Shown here: positions 18,764-27,471 of the stretch, in pieces
Layout: each line of letters begins with the position of its first letter
How positions within the stretch are numbered: position 1 is the stretch's first letter
DNA from: Bradyrhizobium sp. U87765 SZCCT0048
GTDB lineage: Bacteria; Pseudomonadota; Alphaproteobacteria; Rhizobiales; Xanthobacteraceae
Assembly (NCBI RefSeq): GCF_018131225.1
Contig: NZ_JAFCMM010000003.1
Location: 1-64,000, forward strand
DNA length: 64,000 bases
Direction of reading: 5' to 3'
Made by a program: the position numbers and the translations under genes
Notes under the pieces: generated by a model
Database searches by the model: none
Told to the model about the DNA's origin: nothing
The model's input: the letters and a program-made list of their open reading frames with translations, nothing else

Positions 18764-19621
18764 TCAGCCGCGCCAGGGCGCGCGGCGCGTTGCCCGCCAC
18801 AGCGTCCACAGCACTGCAAGGCGCGACGACGCCTCGGGGCGGAATGGATCCCAGTCGTCCTGCCCGATCCGTCGCAGCGCCCGCGCGACAAGCGCCAGTT
18901 CGAGGAAGGCCGGACCAAGCTGCCGCGGCGCCGCGGCCAGCGCCTGCAGCGCGAGATCGAGATGACCGCTCGCCTCGCGTCCGAGATAGGCGAGCACGGT
19001 GCGCAGCTGCGGCGTCGCCTTGCCGGCGAAGACATCGGCGCTGTCGACGCCGTTGAGGTCGAGCAGCTGCTGCGGCAGAAACAACTGGCGCCGCGCCGCA
19101 TGCACGGGCAGCAGCGCAATGACACGCACAAGCCCGGCGGCAAGGCCGGCGTGATGAGCCAGGGCCTCCGGCGCATCGGCGCCGCAGATCCGCGCCGCCA
19201 GCGAGAACATCGTCGCCGCGGTGTCGCGCAGGTAGGTCTCCAGCGTTTCCATCGTCGGCATGGCGTCGTCGTAGAGATCGAAGCGATGCGCCTCGACGAT
19301 CCGCTCGAGATCCACAACCGCGAGATCGTAAGCCGCCATCGCGGCCAGCAACTCGGCCGCGACCGGATGGCCTTCGACCCCGCCATGACCGGCCCCGGCC
19401 AGCGTATCGCTCCACCACTGCAGCCGAATCTCGCCGGGCAAGGGCTGGGAGATGTGGTCGCGCACGCGCGTCACCTCGCCGCTGAACGCCTGCAGGGCGA
19501 GAAGCGCCCGGCGCTGTGCCGGCGCGGCGAACAGCGTCGCGGCATAGCGGCCGAAGTCGTGGGTTCGCACGTCGCCGGCGCAGATCGCCGCCGCGTCGAC
19601 GGGCGGTGCAGCAGCGCTCAT
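18764..19621 (-). CDS. Squalene/phytoene synthase-fold protein, NDUFAF6 homologue
   Basis: A 285-residue all-alpha protein of the trans-isoprenyl diphosphate synthase fold. It lacks the Asp-rich DxxxD motifs of real phytoene or squalene synthases: where these would be it has FSGEVTRVRD and RFDLYDDAMP. This is the pattern of NDUFAF6, the mitochondrial complex I assembly factor. The GEIRLQWWSDTL and LPVHAARRQLFLP segments fit the same group. It overlaps the upstream NDUFAF3-like gene by 4 nt (TCAT at 19618-19621), so translation is coupled. A role in NADH dehydrogenase assembly is inferred from homology and context. Confidence 0.85.
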   Translation of the reverse strand: MSAAAPPVDAAAICAGDVRTHDFGRYAATLFAAPAQRRALLALQAFSGEVTRVRDHISQPLPGEIRLQWWSDTLAGAGHGGVEGHPVAAELLAAMAAYDLAVVDLERIVEAHRFDLYDDAMPTMETLETYLRDTAATMFSLAARICGADAPEALAHHAGLAAGLVRVIALLPVHAARRQLFLPQQLLDLNGVDSADVFAGKATPQLRTVLAYLGREASGHLDLALQALAAAPRQLGPAFLELALVARALRRIGQDDWDPFRPEASSRLAVLWTLWRATRRAPWRG

Positions 19622-20001
19622 GGCACCGCGATCAGGGCTGCAGCGACCCGCCGCCGCTCGCCGATCATGATGTTGAAGGTGCGGATCGCCGGGCCGGTCA
19701 TCATGGCGTCGATGCCGACATGGTGCGCCCGCAACGCCTCGCGCAGCGCTGTCGGTGGCAACCACACCTCTGTGCCGGTGCCGATCAGCAGCGTATCGAT
19801 CGCGTTGGCCTGGTCGAAGACGCGCTGCAGCGCATAGCGGTCGATCTGCGCCGGGCTGGTCACCGACCAGGCCCAGATCGAATCCGGAAGGCACAGCAGC
19901 GAGCCGCGGTGCGACATGTCGGCGAAGCGAAAGCCGCCGTTGCCGTAAGCGTCGATCGGCGCGGACCTCGGAAGATGCGGGGCGTCCGTTGCGCCGGCCA
20001 T
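19618..20001 (-). CDS. Mth938-domain (DUF498) protein, NDUFAF3 homologue
   Basis: A 127-residue protein of the Mth938 fold. It has IDAYGNGGFRFAD near the start, a central IDTLLIGTGTEVWLPP and a late VGIDAMMTGPAIRTFNIMIGERRRVAAALI, the hallmarks of the family. The human member NDUFAF3 is a complex I assembly factor. In alphaproteobacteria it is found with secDF, as here: its ATG overlaps the secF stop (TGATG at 20003-19999). The next gene overlaps it by 4 nt and is the NDUFAF6-like protein. Confidence 0.9.
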   Translation of the reverse strand: MAGATDAPHLPRSAPIDAYGNGGFRFADMSHRGSLLCLPDSIWAWSVTSPAQIDRYALQRVFDQANAIDTLLIGTGTEVWLPPTALREALRAHHVGIDAMMTGPAIRTFNIMIGERRRVAAALIAVP

Positions 20002-21053
20002 CAGCGCTTCGAGGGCTTGTCCGACTTGCCGGGCTTGGTGGCCGGCTTGTCCGCCTCTTCGTCCTCGTCGTCGTCGCCATGACGGTTCGCGCCAACCCCG
20101 AGATAGATCAGGATCGGAGCGGCGATGAAGATCGACGTATAGGTGCCGACCAGCACGACGCCGAACATCATGGTCGCGGTGAAGCTGTGGATCGCCTTGC
20201 CGCCGAACAGCAGCAGGGCGAACAGCGCCAGCGTCACCGTGACGTGGGTGATGATGGAGCGCGACAGCGTCGAGTTGATCGAGGCGTTGAGCAGCTCAGG
20301 CATCGGCATCTTCTTGTAGCGCCGAAGCATTTCGCGGATGCGGTCGTAGATGACGACGGTGTCGTTGAGCGAGTAGCCGAGGATTGTCAGCAGCGCGGCG
20401 ATGCTGGTGAGATCGAAATCGATCTGCGTCACCGACATGAAGCCGAGCGTCAGCACGATGTCGTGGACGTTGGCGATCATGGCGCCGAGCGCGAACTGCC
20501 ATTCGAACCGGAACCAGAGATAGATCAGGATGCCGACGATCGCCATCATCAGGCCGATGATGCCCTTGGCGAGCAGTTCACCGGAGACACGCGGACCGAC
20601 CACCTCGACGCGGCGATAGTCGACGCCGTCGCCGAGCGTCGCGCGCACCTTCTGCACGGCCGCCTGCTGCGCCTGGTCGCCGCCGGGCTGCTCGGCGATG
20701 CGGATCAACACGTCGGCCGGACCGCCGAACTGCTGCAGCTGCACGTCGCCGAGACCGAGCGATCCCAGCTGCGTCCGCAGCTTCGCGATGTCCGCAGGAC
20801 CCGCCTTGTTCTGGATCTCGAGCAGCGTGCCACCGCGGAAGTCGATGCCGAAATTCAGCCCGTGGGTAAAATACAGCACAATGGCGAGAATCGACAGCGC
20901 CGCCGAAATCGGAAAGCTGATGCGCCGGAAGCGGATGAAGTCGAACTTCGTGTCGTCAGGCACGATACGCAGCGACGGAATGACGCCGTAGACGCTGAGC
21001 ACCGTCAGCACCACGATCAATACCGCCAGCGAAATGATGATCCAATGGGTCAC
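20001..21053 (-). CDS. secF: Protein translocase subunit SecF
   Basis: SecF with SecD and YajC uses the proton motive force to pull secreted proteins through SecYEG and to help membrane insertion. The 350-residue protein has the FDFIRFRR start of the conserved part, GIDFRGGTL after the first core helix, then GPRVSGELL, and IGYSLNDTVV-type helix text as LTILGYSLNDTVVIYDRIRE. An extra N-terminal hydrophobic helix (residues 2-24) precedes the usual start, and the tail is acidic then Lys-rich. The start is GTG at 21051-21053 with AGAGAG upstream. Confidence 0.95.
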   Translation of the reverse strand: MTHWIIISLAVLIVVLTVLSVYGVIPSLRIVPDDTKFDFIRFRRISFPISAALSILAIVLYFTHGLNFGIDFRGGTLLEIQNKAGPADIAKLRTQLGSLGLGDVQLQQFGGPADVLIRIAEQPGGDQAQQAAVQKVRATLGDGVDYRRVEVVGPRVSGELLAKGIIGLMMAIVGILIYLWFRFEWQFALGAMIANVHDIVLTLGFMSVTQIDFDLTSIAALLTILGYSLNDTVVIYDRIREMLRRYKKMPMPELLNASINSTLSRSIITHVTVTLALFALLLFGGKAIHSFTATMMFGVVLVGTYTSIFIAAPILIYLGVGANRHGDDDEDEEADKPATKPGKSDKPSKR

Positions 21054-21070
21054 GGCCGCAACTCTCTATC

Positions 21071-22672
21071 TCAAATCGGCACGGCCTGCGGCCGCTTCCA
21101 CCTCACCCACCACGCCACGATCAGGCGGGTCACGGTGAAGGCGGTGAATACCGTGGTGACGATGCCGATGCCCAGCGTGACGGCAAAGCCGCGCACCGGG
21201 CCGGTGCCGATGTAGAACAGCACGGCGGCGGCGATGAAGGTGGTGATGTTGGAGTCCAGGATGGTGGCGAGCGCGCGGCTGAAGCCGGCGTCGATCGCCG
21301 AGATGGCGTTGCGCCCGCCGCGCAGCTCCTCGCGGATGCGCTCGTAGATCAGCACGTTGGAGTCGACAGCGATGCCCACCGTGAGCACGATGCCGGCGAT
21401 GCCGGGCAGCGTCAGCGTGGCATTGAGCAGCGACAGGATGCCGAAGATCATGGCGACGTTGATCGCCACCGCGATGTTGGCGAACAGGCCAAACAGGCGG
21501 TAGGTCAGCGTCATGAACACGATCACCAGGATCGAGCCGACATAGGATGCCAGCTCGCCGGCGGCGATCGAATCCTGGCCGAGGCCAGGGCCGACGGTGC
21601 GCTCCTCGATGATGGTCAGCGGCGCCGGCAGCGCGCCGGCGCGCAGCAGGATGGCGAGATCGTTGGCCTGCTGCACCGAGAAGCCGCCGGAGATCTGGCC
21701 CGAACCGCCGGTGATCGGCTCGCGGATCACCGGGGCCGAGATCACCTCGTTGTCGAGCACGATGGCGAACGGCTGGCCGACGTTCTCCGATGTCGCCTGC
21801 GCGAACTTGCGCGCGCCGGAGGTGTTGAAGCGGAAGCTGACGATCGGCTCGCCCGAGCGCTGGTCGAAGCCGGGCTGTGCATCGGTGAGGTCCGCGCCGG
21901 ACACCAGCACCTGCTTCTTGATGACATAAGGAACCTTGGGCGACTGAGCGCTCATCAGGACCTCGGAATCCGGCGGCACCCGTCCCTGCGCCGCCTGGTC
22001 GGGCGACACCGAAGTGTCGACCATCCGGAAGTCCATCTTCGCGGTCTTGCCGAGAATCTCCTTCAGATGGCTCGGGTCCTGGAGGCCCGGCACCTGCACG
22101 AGGATGCGATCGACGCCCTGGCGCTGGATCAGCGGTTCGACGGTGCCGAGCTCATTGACGCGCTTTTCGATGATCTGGATCGACTGCTCGACCGCCTGGC
22201 GCATGCGCTCGGTGACCGCGGCCTGCGGCACGCTGAGCCGAATCAGGCCGCCGCCGGCATCGGCGATCTCGACCGAGCGCTGCCCGGTCGATCCCAGCAG
22301 GCCGCCGAGCGGCTGCGACAGTTCGCGCAGCTTGGTCAGCGCCGCCTGGGTATCGGTCTCGGCCACGCGCACCTCGACGTTGTCGCCGCGCACGCTGATG
22401 CCGCCGATGAAACGGATACGGGCCTCACGCATCGTGCGGCGCGCATCGTCGGCGACCTGGTTCAGCTTGTCCTTGCGGACCGCGTTGCCGTCGACCTCGA
22501 GCAGGATGTGCGAGCCACCCTGCAGGTCGAGACCGAGCACGAGATGACGCTGCGCCCATTTCGGCCAGGTCTTGACGGTGGCCTCGGAGAAGAAGTTCGG
22601 CACGGCGCAGAGGCACACGACCAGCGCCGTGAGCAGGATGGCCAGCGCTTTCCACCGCGTGAAGTACAACAT
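21071..22672 (-). CDS. secD: Protein translocase subunit SecD
   Basis: The large partner of SecF, 533 residues. An N-terminal membrane helix is followed by LGLDLQGGSHILLEVD, a large periplasmic P1 domain, and five more helices in the last 190 residues. The family motif VGIAVDSNVLIYERIREEL is intact. SecD ends 17 bp before the secF start. The ATG at 22670-22672 is 52 bp after the yajC stop in the same operon. Confidence 0.97.
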   Translation of the reverse strand: MLYFTRWKALAILLTALVVCLCAVPNFFSEATVKTWPKWAQRHLVLGLDLQGGSHILLEVDGNAVRKDKLNQVADDARRTMREARIRFIGGISVRGDNVEVRVAETDTQAALTKLRELSQPLGGLLGSTGQRSVEIADAGGGLIRLSVPQAAVTERMRQAVEQSIQIIEKRVNELGTVEPLIQRQGVDRILVQVPGLQDPSHLKEILGKTAKMDFRMVDTSVSPDQAAQGRVPPDSEVLMSAQSPKVPYVIKKQVLVSGADLTDAQPGFDQRSGEPIVSFRFNTSGARKFAQATSENVGQPFAIVLDNEVISAPVIREPITGGSGQISGGFSVQQANDLAILLRAGALPAPLTIIEERTVGPGLGQDSIAAGELASYVGSILVIVFMTLTYRLFGLFANIAVAINVAMIFGILSLLNATLTLPGIAGIVLTVGIAVDSNVLIYERIREELRGGRNAISAIDAGFSRALATILDSNITTFIAAAVLFYIGTGPVRGFAVTLGIGIVTTVFTAFTVTRLIVAWWVRWKRPQAVPI

Positions 22673-22724
22673 CGGTTCGACCTGTCAGATAGGGCTTGGG
22701 GACGGCGATCGGGGCGAAGCCCGC

Positions 22725-23072
22725 TCAGCTCGCCGCCGAGCTGTCGTCCTTGGCCGGCTCGCCCTTGGTGCGCACGCCGGAGACCATCTGGCGCATCTGG
22801 CGCACCCGCACGCCATCGGCGATCTCGACCTCGACCTGATCGTCGTCGACCACCTTGGTGACCTTGCCGACGAGTCCGCCGCTGGTCACGACCGTGTCAC
22901 CCCGGCGCAGGTTCTTCACCAGTTCGTTGTGGTCCTTGACCTTCTTCTGCTGCGGCCGGAGCACCAGGAAGTACATGATCACGAAGATCAGGGCGAACGG
23001 CAGCAGCGACATCAGCATGCTGTTGGTGTCGCCACCGGCGGCAGCCTGGGCATAGGCAGGGGTAATCAGCAT
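22725..23072 (-). CDS. yajC: Preprotein translocase subunit YajC
   Basis: A 115-residue single-span membrane protein, first gene of the yajC-secD-secF operon. The helix LLPFALIFVIMYFLVLRP is followed by QQKKVKDHNELVKNLRRGDTVV and TSGGLVGKVTKV, the classical YajC pattern. The ATG at 23070-23072 has GAGGA 8 nt upstream; the longer frame begins with TTG and is less likely. The operon promoter should lie in the 208 bp shared with the divergent DUF815 gene. Confidence 0.95.
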   Translation of the reverse strand: MLITPAYAQAAAGGDTNSMLMSLLPFALIFVIMYFLVLRPQQKKVKDHNELVKNLRRGDTVVTSGGLVGKVTKVVDDDQVEVEIADGVRVRQMRQMVSGVRTKGEPAKDDSSAAS

Positions 23073-23280
23073 TCGAACGATCCTCAATGGGTCGGGAGGG
23101 CGTGTCAGCGGGTCGGGCGGCCAGACCCCGCGGAAGGGCCCGGAAAAGGCCCGATCCGGGCAAATTCGGGCGGGACTATAGCGGGCAACGGCCCAATTGC
23201 AACGCTGCTGCGCCCTCCCCGGACGCGCCTTGCAGCGGTCCGTTCCCCTCGATTAGGGTGCGCCCGCAGAAAGGCGCAAG

Positions 23281-24261
23281 ATGGCAAAAAAACCCAATAA
23301 AACAGGCCCTCGCAAGGCATCCAAAGCGAATCCCACCCCCAGGTCCCGCAGCGCGACAAAACGTCCGCGACAGCCTGCCCGCGACGGTTTCGATCAACGG
23401 ATCGTCACCGCGCTGGAGGCCATCGCGGCAAGCCTTGCCGCAGCGGCCCCCAAGCCCGCGAACAGCGATTCCCTGACCGAGGCCGACGCGTTTGTCTGGC
23501 ACCCGGATGGTCACCTCGCGCCGGTTCCCCGGGTCAGCAGGGTCGACCTCGGCCTGCTCAAGGGGGTCGACCGGATGCGCGACATCCTGATCGAGAACAC
23601 CGAACGGTTCGCAACCGGACTGCCCGCCAACAACGCCTTGTTGTGGGGCGCGCGCGGCATGGGCAAGTCGTCGCTGGTCAAGGCGGCGCACGCCAGTGTC
23701 AACGCCCGGCCGGACGTCGACGGCCGCCTCAAGCTGATCGAGATCCATCGCGAGGACATCGAGAGCCTGCCAGTGCTGATGACGCGGTTGCGGGCCTCCG
23801 AGCTGCGCTTCATCGTGTTCTGCGACGACCTGTCGTTCGACGGCAACGATGCCTCCTACAAATCGCTGAAGGCGGTGCTCGACGGCGGCATCGAGGGCCG
23901 CCCGGACAACGTCATCCTCTATGCCACATCGAACCGCCGCCACCTGCTGGCGCGCGACATGATCGAGAACGAGCGCTCGACTTCGATCAATCCCGGCGAA
24001 GCAGTGGAAGAAAAAGTTTCGCTGTCCGATCGCTTCGGGCTGTGGCTCGGCTTCCACAAGTGCAACCAGGACGACTACCTGGCGATGGTCCGCGGCTACT
24101 GCAGCCATTTCGGCATCGCGGTCGACGACCAGGAACTCGAGCGCGAGGCGCTGGAATGGTCGACCACCCGCGGCTCGCGTTCCGGCCGCGTCGCCTGGCA
24201 GTTCGTCCAGGACATCGCCGGCCGCAAGGGCGTGCGGCTCGACGCCCGAGCGCCGGCGTAA
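23281..24261 (+). CDS. DUF815 AAA-type ATPase
   Basis: A 326-residue ATPase with Walker A GARGMGKSS (123-131) and Walker B FIVFCDDLSF, and the sensor-like LYATSNRRHLL. After a basic disordered N-terminus (residues 1-35) the conserved LLKGVDRMRDILIENTERF comes just before the P-loop. It belongs to the DUF815 family, widespread in Proteobacteria and of unknown function. No partner is visible; it is monocistronic, with a strong hairpin downstream. The ATG at 23281 is well placed, 20 bp downstream of a G-rich stretch, but the SD is modest. Confidence 0.9.
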   Translation: MAKKPNKTGPRKASKANPTPRSRSATKRPRQPARDGFDQRIVTALEAIAASLAAAAPKPANSDSLTEADAFVWHPDGHLAPVPRVSRVDLGLLKGVDRMRDILIENTERFATGLPANNALLWGARGMGKSSLVKAAHASVNARPDVDGRLKLIEIHREDIESLPVLMTRLRASELRFIVFCDDLSFDGNDASYKSLKAVLDGGIEGRPDNVILYATSNRRHLLARDMIENERSTSINPGEAVEEKVSLSDRFGLWLGFHKCNQDDYLAMVRGYCSHFGIAVDDQELEREALEWSTTRGSRSGRVAWQFVQDIAGRKGVRLDARAPA

Positions 24262-24297
24262 AGCCTGGCGGCGTCTCATCGCCCCTGCTGATGACGC

Positions 24298-24330
24298 AAG
24301 AGCCCCGGTCCTCACGGACCGGGGCTCTTT
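24298..24330. terminator. Bidirectional Rho-independent terminator
   Basis: A perfect 14-bp stem (24298-24311 with 24316-24329, loop TCAC) with AAG on one side and CTTT on the other. It lies between the convergent DUF815 gene and the LysM/LytM gene, so it probably serves both. Confidence 0.88.
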
Positions 24331-24359
24331 CGCTTGTTGAACGACGCGAAGGGGGGCTG

Positions 24360-25760
24360 TCAGGCGCCGTTCAGGAACTGCAGCGGATCGACCGGGGACG
24401 ATCCCTTGCGGATCTCGAAGTGGAGTTGCGGCGAGCCGACTTCGCCAGTCTGGCCCGACTTGGCGATGACCTGACCACGCTTGATGGTCTCGCCGCGCTT
24501 CACCATCAATTCGCTGGCATGGGCGTAGGCCGTCACATAGCCGTTGGAGTGCCGCACCAGGACGAGGTTGCCGTAGCCTTTCAGCTCGCTGCCCGAATAG
24601 GCCACGACGCCATCTTCGGCCGCCTTGATCGGCGTGCCTTCGGGGACGGCGACATTGATGCCGTCATTCTGCTTGCCGTTGTTCTTCGCGCCATAGGCGG
24701 TGATGACCCGCCCGCGCACCGGCCAGCGGAACGAGGGCAGCCCGCTGGTGGCGTCCGCGGCCTTCACAGGCTCGGCTTCGGCGACCGGCGCCGTCGGATT
24801 GGCGAGCAGCGCCTTCTGGGTCGGCTCGACAGAGGCGACCTTGGCGGGCGCCGCCGCAGGCGCCGCCACCGGCCTTGCGTCGGCCACGGCCGGTGCTGCC
24901 GGCTGCGCGGCGACCGGGGCCGCCTCCGCGGTGCGCGCCGGCACGTTGATTTTCATGCCGACCTTGAGCTGCGAGTTCGCCGGCAGGTTGTTCGCCTTGG
25001 CGAGCTGCGACAGCGGCACGTTGTTGCGCCGGGCGATGCTCATCAGCGTGTCGCCGCGATTGACCACATGCACCGTTCCGGGGACCGTCGCCGCGCGGGT
25101 GGCCGGCGCAGGCGCCAGCGCCGGGGGCGGCGCTGCCGCCGCCGCGACGGTCGGATGCGGAATGATCAGCCGCTGGCCGGGCTGGAGAGCGCGCGGGCCC
25201 GACAGGCGATTGGCCTGCAGGATCGCCGCAGGAGATACGTTGTAGCGGCGCGCAAGCACATCGACGGTGTCGCTGGTGCCGACGATGATCGCCGTTCCGG
25301 CAGCAGGCGCGGCGGCCACCGAACGCGGCGCCACAGTCGCCGTGGTCTCGATCGGCCTTGCCGGCGGAGGCGTATAAGCCGCAGGCGGGGTATAGGATGC
25401 CATGCCGTGTCCGCCACCGCCGGACGACACACCGCTGGTCGGGTAAGACTGCGGCGCCGAGATCGGCGGCATCGGAGCCTGCGAGTATTGCGGCCGGGTG
25501 TACTGCGGCAGCGGCCGGCTCTCGACCGGCCCCGGCGCGTACTGCGGCTGGCCATATTGCGGCTGCTGATACTGGGGCTGTGGCTGTGCGTACTGCTGCG
25601 GAACGGAGCCCGTGGCCTCCTGCCCGCGCCAGCCGAATCCACTCTGTGAAAAGCGCGACGACGTGTCCGCGCTACATCCGGCAAATCCAACTGAAACCAG
25701 CGCCAATGCCGCGATCTGGGGCACACGGCGCGAGCGAAGCAACTCAACAACGCGGGACAT
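24360..25760 (-). CDS. nlpD: LysM-LytM lipoprotein, NlpD-like amidase activator
   Basis: A 466-residue envelope protein. A lipobox (VGFAGC, Cys29) ends the signal. A Tyr/Gln/Pro-rich spacer with repeated PQY follows (residues 50-100), then LysM 1 (about 157-203), LysM 2 (about 229-275) and an M23/LytM domain (344-466). The LytM domain is degenerate: the metal motif HxGxD is NDGIN, and HLH is QLH, so three of four zinc ligands are missing. This is the NlpD/EnvC pattern of a non-catalytic activator of division amidases. The synteny surE-pcm-nlpD agrees. A CtrA-like site lies upstream. The ATG is at 25758-25760. Confidence 0.9.
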   Translation of the reverse strand: MSRVVELLRSRRVPQIAALALVSVGFAGCSADTSSRFSQSGFGWRGQEATGSVPQQYAQPQPQYQQPQYGQPQYAPGPVESRPLPQYTRPQYSQAPMPPISAPQSYPTSGVSSGGGGHGMASYTPPAAYTPPPARPIETTATVAPRSVAAAPAAGTAIIVGTSDTVDVLARRYNVSPAAILQANRLSGPRALQPGQRLIIPHPTVAAAAAPPPALAPAPATRAATVPGTVHVVNRGDTLMSIARRNNVPLSQLAKANNLPANSQLKVGMKINVPARTAEAAPVAAQPAAPAVADARPVAAPAAAPAKVASVEPTQKALLANPTAPVAEAEPVKAADATSGLPSFRWPVRGRVITAYGAKNNGKQNDGINVAVPEGTPIKAAEDGVVAYSGSELKGYGNLVLVRHSNGYVTAYAHASELMVKRGETIKRGQVIAKSGQTGEVGSPQLHFEIRKGSSPVDPLQFLNGA

Positions 25761-25812
25761 GGTTACTCACTCGGTACGCAACTCACATGAAATTGAGTAA
25801 ACACATTTCCAG

Positions 25813-25827
25813 TAAACAACCGCTTAA
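25813..25827. promoter_or_regulatory. Possible CtrA-type site (TAAA-N7-TTAA) before nlpD-like gene
   Basis: TAAA (25813-25816), seven bases, TTAA (25824-25827), one mismatch from the CtrA consensus TTAA-N7-TTAA. The TTAA is inside a perfect 12-bp palindrome CCGCTTAAGCGG (25820-25831). AGTAAAC also occurs twice, at 25796 and 25811. It lies 53 bp upstream of a cell-division gene, which makes CtrA control plausible but unproven. Confidence 0.3.
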
Positions 25828-26052
25828 GCGGCGCGCGACGGCTGGAAGTTTGCGTGCGGACGCAGCGGCTTATTGACAAGCAACGATCATGGCGCAACTC
25901 GCCAAATGCGTGATTCCAGCGCGCTTTTCGCCACCACCCGGCGCTCCGCCCGACCGCACGCTGCAATGCTGAGGCAACACCAGTGGGGTCAAATGGCCGG
26001 CCGCGGGCGCTGTCGCGCCCGTTTCGACCGCGTGCGCAGCACCATCGTTTTG

Positions 26053-26706
26053 CTACATTTCCCGGGCGACCCCCGGCAGCGCCGGCACGAAGCGCACCGC
26101 GATCAGGTCGGTCCGGTCGACGCCCTCGTCGGTGCGATGCAGCCTGACCAGCGTCTGGCTACCCGATCGCGGCCCGACCGGAACGATCAGGAGCCCTTCC
26201 GGCTCCAGGTGCCGCAGCAGGTTCTCCGGAACGGTGTCCATCGCCGCGGTGACGATGATCCGGTCGAACAGACCGACGGCGTCCGCGACATCGAACCCGT
26301 CGCCGATCTGCACGTCGACGTTGTTGCACCCCAGCCTCTCGAGCCGCGACCGGGCACGCTCGGCGAGGGAGCGGAAGCGCTCCAGGGTCACGACGTCGCG
26401 CGCCAGGCGGGACAGGACGGCTGCCTGATAGCCAGACCCGGTTCCGATCTCCAGAACCCGATGATAGCTCTTCAACTGCAACTGCTCGGTCATGTACGCG
26501 ACGACGAAGGGCTGGCTGATGGTCTGCCCGCATGCGATCGGCAGTGCGGCGTCACGATAGGCCTGCCATTCGTCGCCCGCCTCGACGAAAGCCTCTCGCG
26601 GAATTTCCTCCATGGCGCGCAAAATCGCCTGATCGCTGATGCCACGACGCCGAAGCGTCAGCTGAAAGGCCATTTTCTCGTGTGGCGTGTGTCGTGTGGT
26701 GTTCAT
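26053..26706 (-). CDS. pcm: Protein-L-isoaspartate O-methyltransferase
   Basis: Repairs damaged proteins by methylating L-isoaspartyl residues with S-adenosylmethionine. The 217-residue protein has the opening helix ILRAMEEIPREAFV, the substrate loop LPIACGQTISQPFVVAYMTE, AdoMet motif I VLEIGTGSGYQAAVL, and the later DRIIVTAAMDTVPENLLRHLEPEG. The ATG at 26704-26706 is preferred over a GTG at 26748. A 6-bp hairpin (26709-26714 with 26720-26725) covers the leader just before the start. It stands between surE and nlpD, as in many Proteobacteria. Confidence 0.95.
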   Translation of the reverse strand: MNTTRHTPHEKMAFQLTLRRRGISDQAILRAMEEIPREAFVEAGDEWQAYRDAALPIACGQTISQPFVVAYMTEQLQLKSYHRVLEIGTGSGYQAAVLSRLARDVVTLERFRSLAERARSRLERLGCNNVDVQIGDGFDVADAVGLFDRIIVTAAMDTVPENLLRHLEPEGLLIVPVGPRSGSQTLVRLHRTDEGVDRTDLIAVRFVPALPGVAREM

Positions 26707-26959
26707 CGGTCCCGTGCCCCGGGACACGAAAACCCGAACAGCCCCCACCTTGCAAGGCCGAAGCCATCCGGACAGCTGTCAAACGCGACAGTCCGATGCT
26801 CCATCGGACGCCTCGACGAGATGTTCGGGGGGCGATGCCGGCTTGATGTTCGGCCCGTTGCCCGGTCCGAGATCGGCGCTCGCAATAATGCTTATTGCCA
26901 ATATGCCGACGCGCCGACATAGTCGGAGCGGGTTTCGTGGCAGCGGGAACATTCCAACG

Positions 26960-27337
26960 ATGACGGCACCGGCGGCATCGCGCGGCTCGGTCTTTCTGGT
27001 CGAAGACGAGACCATGATCCGGATGCTCGTGTCCGATATGCTGTCGGATCTCGGATACATCGTCGCCGCCGAAGCCGGCGATCTCGATCAGGCGATCAGG
27101 CTGGCGCAATCCGCCAAGTTCGACCTGGCGATTCTCGACGTCAACGTCAACGGCAAGAACATTTCGCCGGTCGCCGAGGTTGTTTCGCTGCGCAACCTGC
27201 CGCTGGTGTTCGCGACCGGCTATGGCGCTGAAGGGTTGCCGGAGAAGTATCGCGACTACCCCGCCCTGCAGAAGCCGTTCAAGATCGAGACGCTGCAGGA
27301 AGCCATCGAGAACGCCCTGCACAACCGGGCCGGCTAG
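26960..27337 (+). CDS. Single-domain response regulator (CheY-like receiver)
   Basis: A 125-residue stand-alone receiver domain with no output domain. The acidic pocket VEDE is near residue 15, the phospho-acceptor Asp is in LAILDVNVNG near residue 57, the switch region is VFATGYG, and the conserved Lys is in LQKPF. The gene sits on the plus strand inside an otherwise minus-strand housekeeping block, divergent from pcm and convergent with surE. No histidine kinase is adjacent, so the partner is unknown. The longer open frame upstream overlaps pcm antisense and is rejected. Confidence 0.88.
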   Translation: MTAPAASRGSVFLVEDETMIRMLVSDMLSDLGYIVAAEAGDLDQAIRLAQSAKFDLAILDVNVNGKNISPVAEVVSLRNLPLVFATGYGAEGLPEKYRDYPALQKPFKIETLQEAIENALHNRAG

Positions 27338-27471
27338 CCCAAACGCGCCACCGGCGGCCGCGTCTGATAACCCAGGTCCGACGACCGGGCTTCACCTCGA
27401 CGCGAGAGATGCTGCCCCGTGCAACCCCATACCGCCTCGTGCAAACCAACGGCACGAGGCAGCACGTCGCG

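Noticed and set aside
26709..26725. Hairpin before pcm as a riboswitch or thermometer
   Set aside because: A 6-bp stem alone is too weak to call a regulatory RNA.
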